A stretch of 64,000 bases of DNA from Clostridia bacterium (GTDB lineage: Bacteria; Bacillota_A; Clostridia; Oscillospirales; CAG-272), in assembly GCA_017466455.1 (NCBI GenBank), contig JAFTUD010000025.1:31307-95306 (forward strand). The letters run 5' to 3'. A program made the position numbers and the translations under genes. Positions 16,793 to 24,901 of the stretch are shown piece by piece. Every line of letters begins with the position of its first letter. Position 1 is the first letter of the stretch. Below the pieces are notes generated by a model. It did not search any database, was not told where the DNA came from, and saw only the letters and a program-made list of their open reading frames with translations.

Positions 16793-19700
16793 TTACGCCA
16801 CGCCGAGCTTCTTGTCAAGCGCCTTTAGCTTGCGCTGAAGCTTCTCGATTTTCTCGGAATAGTCATCAGGCTCACTTAGCGAGATGTCAATATGCTCAAG
16901 CCTTGCGGTAAGCTCGTTAAGACCGCCCTCAAGCTTGTCAATATGCTTGTCAAAGCCGTCAAGGAAGTTGTCAATACGGGTTTGATAGCCCTTGCTTGAC
17001 TCACCGAAGTCAACATGGTATTTGCCCTCACGCTCAAGCCAAATGAAGGGCTTGTCCGCGCTCATTCCCGAGGGAAGCACGATTTTGAAGCCACGGTATT
17101 CCATAAGCTCCGTTTCCTTGGTAAGCAGTACATTTGAGCGTATGGCATATTCAAGCTGCTCTCTGAAGGTGTTCTTTTCCTCCTTTGACATTTCATCGTT
17201 GGCAGGCTCAATGGCACTCTTGTCCGAGTAAGCCTTATCAACGATAGCCCTTTGCGCCTCAATCATAGGCGGAAGGGTAAGTCGCTCCTGCGACAGAGCC
17301 TCAAGGCGCTTCACGCTCTCGCGCTTCAGGATTATAAGCTTGTCAAGCTTGTTTGCCACCTCAACCCTTTCCTTAACGAGAGGATTGCCGATTGCAATAG
17401 CCTTAACCTCGGCGTATGAAAGCACCGTATCGCTTATATCGCTTCCGTCACGCTCAAGCAAATGACCCGAGAGAATAGAGGAAATGAAGCGTTGCTTTGT
17501 TTCAAGGAGCTGCCAGGAATAGGCGTCAAAGCTGCTTTTAGTGATATAGCGGAAGATGAATACCCTTTCGTTTGTGTTGCCCTGACGAAGGATACGGCCC
17601 TCACGCTGAGTCATATCGGCAGGACGCCACGGAACATCAAGGTGATGCACCGCAATGAGCCTGTCTTGAACATTAACGCCAAGACCGAGCTTAAAGGTAG
17701 AGCCGATAAGCACACGAATATCACCGTTTCTGACCGCCTCAAACATGCTCTCCCTTAGCTTAGGAGTAGTTGCCGAGTGGATAAACGCAATTTCGTGCGG
17801 TGGAATACCGAGCGTAACAAGCGTATCCTTCAGCTCATCGTAGATGTTGAAGCCGTCCTTCGGCGTTGAATAGTCGCAAAAGACGAGCTGAGCGCTTTTG
17901 TTTGCGTGAGTGCATCTGTAAATATTGAAGATGTTCTCAGCGCACTTGTCAACCTTAGAGCCTGGCGGAACTGTAACCGTATCGTCAATTAAACGCATAT
18001 CAAGCGCCGCCTTACGGCCGTCGGTGGTAATTAAGAGTAAATTGTCCTCTTTTCTTGAAATTTTGCCGTGCCTTACCTGATCCGCCCTTTCCGAAATCAC
18101 CTTGAGGTATTCCTCAAATTGCTGATTAGGAGAGGTAATTGAATCGTGATATCCGCCAAAGTCGGGAATACCCGCGCTCTTGTCAACCATATGAAAGTCG
18201 GCAACCGAGGCGAAAAGAGAGGTAAGCTCGGGAAGATTGTGAAATCTTGAGAAGCGAGAGGTGAGCTTGTACGAGCTTGTGTCAACATCGACCTCAAACT
18301 CGGTGTGCATCTCGGCAAACATTCCTATCCAACCGTCAAAGCTGGCAAGACCGAGTAGCTTAAGGTCGCCGTTTTGAAGATACTTCTGCATAACAAACGC
18401 ATCGGTAATTGAGTTGGTAATAGGCGTTCCCGTCGCAAGCACTACACCCCTGCCCCCGTTAGTCCTTTGGACAAAGGATAGCTTTTGTAGCATGTCCTGA
18501 CACTTCGCGCTACCGCTTGCGCTTATACCGTTCACACGCTCAACATGAGTTGCAATAGGCACATTCTTGTAGTTGTGCGCCTCATCGAGAAAGACGGTAT
18601 TGATTTCAAGCTCCTCAAAGAATACCTTGCCAAGAGTTACCTCGGCAGATTCCTGAAGGGTCTTGATTTTCTTCTCAATAGAGCGCTTCTTAGCCGCAAA
18701 GCGGTCGGATGATAGCTTAGAGGCTGAGTTGTTGTACGCCTCAAGCTCCTGCTCAAGATACTTGATCTTGAACTCCTTGGAGGTCGGTATAAGCTCAAAG
18801 GAGCTATACGCCATTATAATACCGTCAAATTCCTCATCTCTGATTTTCTTAAGCACCGAAAAGCGCTTAGTCGGACCGAAGCTCTTGGGCTCAACGGTAA
18901 GGAGCTTAGCATTTGGATACATAGATAGGAAGATGTCACGCCACTGACCTACAAGGTTGTTAGGCACGACATAGATATTCTTCCGTGAGATGCCCATTCT
19001 CCTAAGCTCCATGCCCGCGGCAATCATAATGTAGGTCTTGCCCGAGCCGACATCGTGAGCGAGCAGAGTATTAGGAGTGAACAGTATACGCGCCACCGCG
19101 TTTCTTTGATAAGGGTAAAGCTCAATATCGGGATTCATATTCGGGAACTTGAGAAACGAGCCGTCAAAGTGGCGCACCTTGGTAGAGGAATACTTCATAT
19201 CATATATTCTCTCAAGCTCAAGGCGACGCGCCTCATCACGCCAAACCCATGAGCGAAACGCCTTGATAATGGCGTCCTGCTTTTCAAGCAGACGGAGCGT
19301 CTTGTTTTGATTCAGCACGCGAATCTTCTTCTTTGGGTTCTTAGGGTCAAGCTTCTCATCGTATACCGCAAGATTTGACTGATTGAGCGTCTTTTCAATG
19401 ATGTGAAGGGCGTTTGCGTCCTTTGTGCCGTATGTGTCCTCGCACTTATCTCTATACCGTGTATAGCGATAACGGCTCTTCAGCGGAATTTCCCATGTTC
19501 CCGTGTCCTCATCATGCAGAGTAGCAGTCTTGTCGGGAGCAAAGTAACGGCTGACATTGCCAAGCAAATATACGATGAAGTCATCAACCACATGCGTCGG
19601 GAGCCACGGAGAGCCAAGCGTTACATAAATCTCCTTTGACGAAAGCGATTTTGGCATAATAGCCTCAATAGCCTTAATATTATCGGCAAAGTAGCCCTTG

Positions 19701-20299
19701 TATTTAAGGTTAGCCTCGCTTGCCACCCTTAGCTTTTCTCTTAGCGATCCGCTAAGGTATTGATCCGATGTTTCCCAGCCCTTGTAAAAGCATTCATCCC
19801 ATGTCTCGGGATTTTGGAAAATCGCGCCCTTAAGGGACATAATAACAGTCTTCAGGTCAAGACCGGTGATTTGTGATATGTACTCAATGTCAACCCTTGC
19901 AAAGCGGTTTAGTGAGTAGATTAGGGCATCGTTTACACTCTCAACATGAGTGCTTGATGCTTCCTCATCAAGTGAATATAGATTTTCAAAATCAGTGGGC
20001 AGGTCCATGCAGGTGACCTCGGCAATATGCTCGTCCTCCTCGGCTCTTGCCTTTTCCTCGCGCTCCCTTTCAACCGCGTCAAACTTGGCTTCAAGACGGG
20101 CAAGCTCGGCAAGGCGCTCTTCCTCTGCCTTCCTTTGCGCCTCTTCCTTTTCCTTCTTTACACGCTCACGAATATCACGAAGCTCCTGAATAAGCACATC
20201 GGGATTTTGAGCGTAGTAATTCACCTCGGCAACGGTTAGGCGACGGTATGACTTCAGCTCACTGAGAAATAGCTCTAAATACTTTTGTGAAATCTTCAT
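16793..20299 (-). CDS. large SNF2/DEAH-type helicase related to helicase modules of mobile-element giant proteins
   Basis: An 1168-residue protein. A charged coiled coil spans about 40-90. The region from 220 to 400 (GSPWLPTHVVDDF, then FPNMNPDIELYPYQRNAVARIL) and the ATPase core match the helicase part of very large methylase-helicase proteins of integrative elements and phages. Motifs: LLAHDVGSGKT (Walker A, 412-422), DEAH at 572-575, ATGTP at 622-626, GLGVN near 873 and QREGRILRQGN at 898-908. No methylase domain is present. The C-terminal 200 residues are helical. It is followed by MoxR and VWA genes on the same strand and probably co-transcribed. Double-stranded DNA translocation is inferred. 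Confidence 0.85.
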   Translation of the reverse strand: MKISQKYLELFLSELKSYRRLTVAEVNYYAQNPDVLIQELRDIRERVKKEKEEAQRKAEEERLAELARLEAKFDAVEREREEKARAEEDEHIAEVTCMDLPTDFENLYSLDEEASSTHVESVNDALIYSLNRFARVDIEYISQITGLDLKTVIMSLKGAIFQNPETWDECFYKGWETSDQYLSGSLREKLRVASEANLKYKGYFADNIKAIEAIMPKSLSSKEIYVTLGSPWLPTHVVDDFIVYLLGNVSRYFAPDKTATLHDEDTGTWEIPLKSRYRYTRYRDKCEDTYGTKDANALHIIEKTLNQSNLAVYDEKLDPKNPKKKIRVLNQNKTLRLLEKQDAIIKAFRSWVWRDEARRLELERIYDMKYSSTKVRHFDGSFLKFPNMNPDIELYPYQRNAVARILFTPNTLLAHDVGSGKTYIMIAAGMELRRMGISRKNIYVVPNNLVGQWRDIFLSMYPNAKLLTVEPKSFGPTKRFSVLKKIRDEEFDGIIMAYSSFELIPTSKEFKIKYLEQELEAYNNSASKLSSDRFAAKKRSIEKKIKTLQESAEVTLGKVFFEELEINTVFLDEAHNYKNVPIATHVERVNGISASGSAKCQDMLQKLSFVQRTNGGRGVVLATGTPITNSITDAFVMQKYLQNGDLKLLGLASFDGWIGMFAEMHTEFEVDVDTSSYKLTSRFSRFHNLPELTSLFASVADFHMVDKSAGIPDFGGYHDSITSPNQQFEEYLKVISERADQVRHGKISRKEDNLLLITTDGRKAALDMRLIDDTVTVPPGSKVDKCAENIFNIYRCTHANKSAQLVFCDYSTPKDGFNIYDELKDTLVTLGIPPHEIAFIHSATTPKLRESMFEAVRNGDIRVLIGSTFKLGLGVNVQDRLIAVHHLDVPWRPADMTQREGRILRQGNTNERVFIFRYITKSSFDAYSWQLLETKQRFISSILSGHLLERDGSDISDTVLSYAEVKAIAIGNPLVKERVEVANKLDKLIILKRESVKRLEALSQERLTLPPMIEAQRAIVDKAYSDKSAIEPANDEMSKEEKNTFREQLEYAIRSNVLLTKETELMEYRGFKIVLPSGMSADKPFIWLEREGKYHVDFGESSKGYQTRIDNFLDGFDKHIDKLEGGLNELTARLEHIDISLSEPDDYSEKIEKLQRKLKALDKKLGVA

Positions 20300-20328
20300 A
20301 AAAGAATTCTCCTTTGAAAATGTTAGCC

Positions 20329-20357
20329 TATCATAACGATTTGACTCGCTTATGATA
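20329..20357 (-). promoter_or_regulatory. inverted repeat in the leader of the helicase operon
   Basis: TATCATAA and TTATGATA form perfect 8-nt arms, with CGA and TCG continuing the symmetry, 30 to 58 nt upstream of the helicase start. A TATAAT-like -10 lies further up at 20393-20398 (minus strand) but lacks a good -35. The repeat could be an operator or an RNA hairpin. Confidence 0.4.
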
Positions 20358-20467
20358 CGCTATTTTGATTTGCTGTCCGTTAGCATGAGCATATTATACG
20401 CCAAAAAATAGGTGTAGCTGTCACAAAGCTAAGGACAAATGCCAATGGCTGAAAATTTTGGTGAAAT

Positions 20468-20493
20468 AAGGACTGAGCCTTACCTCAGTCCTT
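20468..20493 (-). terminator. hairpin terminator after the MBL hydrolase
   Basis: A perfect 10-bp stem AAGGACTGAG / CTCAGTCCTT with a 6-nt loop; on the minus strand a short TTATTT follows. It lies downstream of the gene ending at 20582. The T tract is weak. Confidence 0.55.
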
Positions 20494-20581
20494 AATAGCT
20501 GTATTTCCAACCAATCACTCCCGTTATTTTCTTATATTATAAGAACGGAGCAAATCCTGTAAAATTTATCGCCTGAAATGA

Positions 20582-21193
20582 TTAAAATCCGTAATGAATG
20601 CACTCTGCGCCAATGGTCGTTTCATCACCGTGACCGGGGTATACAACCGTGCTTTTGTCAAGCTCACAAAGGCGCGCAAGGGAGCGCATAATAGAGGAGC
20701 GCTTTCCGTATTTAAGGTCCGAGCGCCCAAATGCGCCCTCAAACATCGTATCTCCCGTGAAAACAACCCCATCCGCCTCGGAGTAGAGGGAGATTGACCC
20801 GCAGGTGTGTCCGGGAGTGTGCATTACCGTAAGCTCGGTGTCCCCAACCGTAATTTTGTCCCCCTCGTTAAGGAATTTTAGGTCAAGGTCCGTATCAAGC
20901 TCACGCCTGAATAGCTTAGTCGCATTCGCCTCGGGGTCAACAAGAACTCGCGCCTCATCGCTATGGCAGTAAACGCTCGCCCCCGTTCTTTTCCTTGCCT
21001 CGCCCGCAAAATATGAGTGGTCAAGGTGGGAGTGAGTTAAAATAATCGCCTTTAATGTAAGATTAAGCTTGTAAAGGAAGTGGTAAATATTCTCCATACA
21101 AGCGCCACAGTCAATAAGCACCGCCTCGTTCTTGTCAAAGACAAGATATGCGTTTGATAAAAACGGAGAGCCGTTGAATTTTTGTATATTCAT
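20582..21193 (-). CDS. metallo-beta-lactamase fold hydrolase (glyoxalase II-like)
   Basis: A 203-residue cytosolic protein with the canonical metal motifs: HSHLDH near residue 54, HTPGH near 126, GDTMF near 146 and a C-terminal PGHGDET. Length and motif spacing match small YcbL/glyoxalase II-like hydrolases that cleave thioesters such as S-lactoylglutathione analogues. It has its own promoter at 21307-21335 and TGAGGTG before the ATG. Confidence 0.88.
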   Translation of the reverse strand: MNIQKFNGSPFLSNAYLVFDKNEAVLIDCGACMENIYHFLYKLNLTLKAIILTHSHLDHSYFAGEARKRTGASVYCHSDEARVLVDPEANATKLFRRELDTDLDLKFLNEGDKITVGDTELTVMHTPGHTCGSISLYSEADGVVFTGDTMFEGAFGRSDLKYGKRSSIMRSLARLCELDKSTVVYPGHGDETTIGAECIHYGF

Positions 21194-21306
21194 GTAAACA
21201 CCTCAAAATATCTTAAAAATGCCTTGCTTAATGGCATGACCAAGCAAACCGCGCTAAAGGACTGCAAAATTCCACGCGCCTTAATCTATGCTCTTAATCT
21301 ATCACT

Positions 21307-21335
21307 ATTGTACCACAAATAAAGAAAAAATGCAA
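21307..21335 (-). promoter_or_regulatory. promoter for the MBL hydrolase (minus strand)
   Basis: On the minus strand: TTGCAT, 17-nt spacer, TACAAT; start point about 21300, giving a leader of some 107 nt. Confidence 0.6.
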
Positions 21336-21377
21336 ATATATTATGTTAGCATGTCATGATTTTCTCACACCCCGCCC

Positions 21378-21406
21378 TTGACATAATAGAGCAAATGTGG
21401 TATGAG
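21378..21406 (+). promoter_or_regulatory. possible upstream promoter for recQ
   Basis: A perfect TTGACA, 17-nt spacer, then TATGAG. The -10 is poorer than that of the promoter at 21476-21504, so this may be a second start. A degenerate piece of repeat family 2 follows at about 21418-21452. Confidence 0.4.
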
Positions 21407-21475
21407 TGATAAAGGATAGCCTTAAATTGCGTATTTACACCGTTAAATAAAGTCAGTAGTAATTTAAAGTTACTG

Positions 21476-21504
21476 TTTACTTTTTTTCGTCTGTATGATA
21501 TACT
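21476..21504 (+). promoter_or_regulatory. promoter for recQ
   Basis: TTTACT, 17-nt spacer, TATACT preceded by TGA (extended -10); start point about 21511, 57 nt before the ATG. Confidence 0.65.
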
Positions 21505-21567
21505 TAAAATGATAGCCAAGCATAAATGTCTAAGCGAAAAAAATTACTGAATTGAGGGGGCGCACGA

Positions 21568-23652
21568 ATGGAAGCGGAGATTTTTGAAAAATCAAATAGA
21601 ATATTAAAGACCCTTCTTGGAAATGATGCCACCTTCAGAGAGGGTCAGTATGAGGCAATAGAGGCTACAATGACCAAAAAGCGCACCTTAGTCGTGCAAC
21701 GCACAGGCTGGGGCAAGAGCCTTATATATTTTGCCTGCACAAGGCTTTTAAGGGAGCAGGGTAAGGGCGTTACGCTTGTAATAAGCCCACTTCTCGTGCT
21801 TATGAAAAATCAGCTTGAGGCTGCAAATCGCCTCGGACTTTCGTGCGATGTATTAAACAAAACAACCGTAGAGCGCCATGGCGAAATCCTTGAAAAAATA
21901 AAAAACGGCGCGCTTGACCTCGTGCTTGTCACCCCCGAAACGCTCTTTAAGGACGATGTAAAAAAATCCCTTTTGGAGTCGCAAATCGGTCTTTTCGTAA
22001 TTGATGAGGCGCATTGTATCTCCGACTGGGGACACGATTTTCGCCCCGAATACGGAAGGCTAAGGGAAGTAATCTCACTCCTTGATAAGGATATTCATAT
22101 CCTTGCCACCACCGCCACCGCAAATAACAGGGTAATTCGCGACCTTGTGGAGCAGCTCGGTAGCGATGTATTTGTGTCAAGAGGTCCGCTTACAAGAGAA
22201 AGCCTTTCAATTCAAGTGCTTAATATGCCGTCAAGGGTTGAAAGATATGCTTGGATACTTGAAAACATAAACAAATTAGAGGGAAGCGGAATTATCTACT
22301 GCCTGACCAAGCGCGACTGCGATTACCTTGCCGACTTCCTTCAAAGGAACGGAATAAATGCCGTGCCATACTACTCCGAAAAGGGAACAGAGGAGAAAAT
22401 GGCGCAGGCAGAGGAGCTTTTTGCGAAAAATGAGGTTAAGGCAATAGTCGCCACAATAAAGCTCGGAATGGGCTATGATAAGGGCGATATTTCCTTCGTA
22501 ATCCACTATCAAATGCCGTCAAACATCGTGTCCTATTATCAGCAAATCGGCAGGGCAGGAAGAAGCATAGAAAACGCGAGCGTCTTTCTTATGTACGGTA
22601 AGGAGGATATGGACATCGTGAATTATTTCATTGATACAATCTTCCCAACCGAGCAGGACGCAAATGATATTTTAAACCTAATTAAGAGCAGTAAAAGGGG
22701 CGTGCGTCAGCGAAAAATAGAGGGCGAGCTTAATATCACCAAGCGCCGAATTGAGCGCACGCTTGAATACCTTCTTTTTGAGGGGGTAATAGAGCTAAAA
22801 AAATCCTCATATGTAGCCACAGGCAAGGAGCTTTTCTACGATAGCGAGAGATATAGCGCTATTACCGAGGCAAGAAGGCAGGAGGCAAGGCAAATGAGGC
22901 AAATGCTCACGCATAAGGGCTGTCTTAGCAGGTATATTGTAAACTGCATTGATGATTTTACCGCCGAGGACTGCCATAAATGCGAAAACTGTAAGGGCGC
23001 ACCGCTTTTGCCCAAAGATGTATCACTTAAGGCAAAGGAAATCAGCGAGAGCTATATAAACCGCCTTTCGCTCATAATAGAGCCGAGAAAAATGTGGCTC
23101 GGTCTTGAAAATGTCCAATCAAGCAAGCTCGAATATGTAAACGAGCAGGGTATATGCCTTAGTCAGTATGGCGAGGTGGGCTACGGCACTCTTGCTAAGC
23201 ATTTTGTAGAGGGCGGAGAGCTTTCGGGTGAGCTTGTAGGTCGCGCGACTGAGCTTTTGCGACCCGTGGTCAGCGAGCGAAATATAAGGTATATTACCTA
23301 TGTGCCGTCAAGAAGAAACGAAAGGGCAAGGCAAATTGCGCAGGAGCTTTCAAAAAGGCTCGGGCTTATGCTTGTCCACGCCCTTGAAAAGAAGCCCGCA
23401 CCAAGGCAAGAGAAAATGGAAAATAACGCACATAGGTGCGAAAATGCGTATAATTCGTTTGAAATCAATAGCGATTTTGAGCCGACTCCGCGCCCCGAGC
23501 CAAGTAAGGAAGGTGAGAAGAAATACGAGAGGTCAATCCTTCTTGTAGACGATACGGTCGACTCGCGCTTCACCCTTACCGTGTGTGGCTACCGCCTCTA
23601 TGAGGCAGGCTTTGACAGCGTCACACCGTTCGCCCTCGCAAGTAAAGAATGA
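21568..23652 (+). CDS. recQ: RecQ-family DNA helicase with C-terminal phosphoribosyltransferase-like domain
   Basis: A 694-residue superfamily 2 helicase that unwinds DNA 3'-5' in recombination repair. Motif 0 FREGQYEAI, motif I QRTGWGKS (Trp in the loop), DEAH in IDEAHCISDWGHDFRPEY, ATTATA, and motif VI QQIGRAGR are all present. A RecQ-type zinc site is suggested by CLSRYIVNC...CHKCENC near 455-475. The C-terminal tail contains ILLVDDTVDSRFTLTVCG (about 652-669), a PRPP-binding loop of phosphoribosyltransferases, a fusion known in some bacterial RecQ-like proteins. It precedes sbcD and sbcC on the same strand with a 109-nt gap filled by repeat DNA. Confidence 0.9.
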   Translation: MEAEIFEKSNRILKTLLGNDATFREGQYEAIEATMTKKRTLVVQRTGWGKSLIYFACTRLLREQGKGVTLVISPLLVLMKNQLEAANRLGLSCDVLNKTTVERHGEILEKIKNGALDLVLVTPETLFKDDVKKSLLESQIGLFVIDEAHCISDWGHDFRPEYGRLREVISLLDKDIHILATTATANNRVIRDLVEQLGSDVFVSRGPLTRESLSIQVLNMPSRVERYAWILENINKLEGSGIIYCLTKRDCDYLADFLQRNGINAVPYYSEKGTEEKMAQAEELFAKNEVKAIVATIKLGMGYDKGDISFVIHYQMPSNIVSYYQQIGRAGRSIENASVFLMYGKEDMDIVNYFIDTIFPTEQDANDILNLIKSSKRGVRQRKIEGELNITKRRIERTLEYLLFEGVIELKKSSYVATGKELFYDSERYSAITEARRQEARQMRQMLTHKGCLSRYIVNCIDDFTAEDCHKCENCKGAPLLPKDVSLKAKEISESYINRLSLIIEPRKMWLGLENVQSSKLEYVNEQGICLSQYGEVGYGTLAKHFVEGGELSGELVGRATELLRPVVSERNIRYITYVPSRRNERARQIAQELSKRLGLMLVHALEKKPAPRQEKMENNAHRCENAYNSFEINSDFEPTPRPEPSKEGEKKYERSILLVDDTVDSRFTLTVCGYRLYEAGFDSVTPFALASKE

Positions 23653-23745
23653 TGCTAACGCAAGTGAGGAATGCGGAATTCGGAGTTCGGAATGGTGCTA
23701 ACGCAAATGCGCAGTTCGGAATGAGATATGTTTGCTTAAGCAAAC
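23653..23745 (+). repeat. partial copy of dispersed repeat family 1, plus a 16-bp palindrome
   Basis: The spacer between recQ and sbcD repeats the phrases GTGCTAACGCAA, GGAATTCGG and AGTTCGGAATG seen at 27663-27838. It ends with the perfect palindrome GTTTGCTTAAGCAAAC at 23730-23745, just before the sbcD ribosome binding site. The two hairpins of the family are missing here, so the copy is partial. Confidence 0.65.
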
Positions 23746-23761
23746 GAGAGGAAGAATTTTT

Positions 23762-24901
23762 ATGAAGATACTACACCTATCGGATCTACATATAGGTAAA
23801 AGAGTAAATGAGCAGTCAATGATAGAGGACCAAGCCTATATACTTGACGAAATTTTAAGGATAACAAATGACAAAGCGCCAAATGCGATAGTCATAGCGG
23901 GCGATATCTACGACAAAAGCGTGCCGAGCGCCGAGGCTGTGTCGCTCCTTGATGATTTTATTGTAAAATTGTCAAAAACGCGCATACCTGTGCTTATAAT
24001 CAGCGGAAATCACGACTCTGCGGAAAGGCTTGCCTTCGCCTCGGAGCTTATTGAGCGCGCAGGAATTTATATCTCCCCCGTCTATAACGGCGAGATAAAG
24101 CCCGTTACCCTGAGCGATGAGCATGGAGAGGTAAGATTTTACCTTCTTCCCTTTATAAAGCCACTAAATGTAAAAAGGTTCTTTGAGGGTGAAGAGATAG
24201 TGTCCTATACCGATGCGCTAAGGGTCGCTATAAGCTCAATGAATATTGATACGAGCGTAAGAAATGTGCTTGTATGCCATCAATTTGTAACGGGTGCTAC
24301 AAGGAGCGAAAGCGAGGATATATCCGTCGGTGGAACGGATAATGTAGATGCGGGAGTGCTTAAGGACTTTGATTTTGTCGCCCTCGGACACATTCACGGA
24401 CCTCAAAATATAGGTAGCGAGAAAATTCACTACTGTGGCACACCGCTAAAATATTCCTTCTCCGAGGTAAACCATAAAAAGGGCGTAAGCCTTGTTACCC
24501 TTGGCAAAAAGGGCGAGCTAAGCATTGAAAGAGTGCCCCTTGTCCCACTCCGCGATATGAGGGAGATTAAGGGAAAATACGATGAGCTTATGAGAAGGGA
24601 CTATTACGAGAGCACAACCCTTCAGAGCGACTATGTCCATATAATTCTTACCGATGAGGACGATGTTCCAAACGCGATAAATAAGCTAAGGACCGTGTAT
24701 AAAAACATACTGAGGCTCAGCTACGATAATAAAAGGACAAGAGCGTTATCTCATATTGAGGGCGCACCCGAGGTTGAGGGGCGTACCCCGTATGAGCTTT
24801 TTGCAGACTTCTATAAGGAGCAAAACGGAGATGAGCTGAGCGCCGAGCAGGACGCATTTGTGCGTGACCTTATTGAAAAAATATGGGAGGATAAGAGATG
24901 A
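23762..24901 (+). CDS. sbcD: exonuclease SbcD (Mre11-like subunit)
   Basis: A 379-residue nuclease subunit of SbcCD, which trims hairpins and blocked DNA ends. Metal motifs are all present: DLHIGK at residues 8-13, AGDIYDKS, SGNHDS near 80, CHQF and GHIH. The start is the ATG at 23762 with GAGAGGAAG upstream, not the earlier in-frame TTG. The stop overlaps the sbcC start by 4 nt, as usual for this pair. Confidence 0.95.
   Translation: MKILHLSDLHIGKRVNEQSMIEDQAYILDEILRITNDKAPNAIVIAGDIYDKSVPSAEAVSLLDDFIVKLSKTRIPVLIISGNHDSAERLAFASELIERAGIYISPVYNGEIKPVTLSDEHGEVRFYLLPFIKPLNVKRFFEGEEIVSYTDALRVAISSMNIDTSVRNVLVCHQFVTGATRSESEDISVGGTDNVDAGVLKDFDFVALGHIHGPQNIGSEKIHYCGTPLKYSFSEVNHKKGVSLVTLGKKGELSIERVPLVPLRDMREIKGKYDELMRRDYYESTTLQSDYVHIILTDEDDVPNAINKLRTVYKNILRLSYDNKRTRALSHIEGAPEVEGRTPYELFADFYKEQNGDELSAEQDAFVRDLIEKIWEDKR

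Noticed and set aside
16793..20299. fused N6-adenine methylase as in ICE giant proteins
   Set aside because: No NPPY/DPPY motif or SAM-binding region was found in the 1168 residues.
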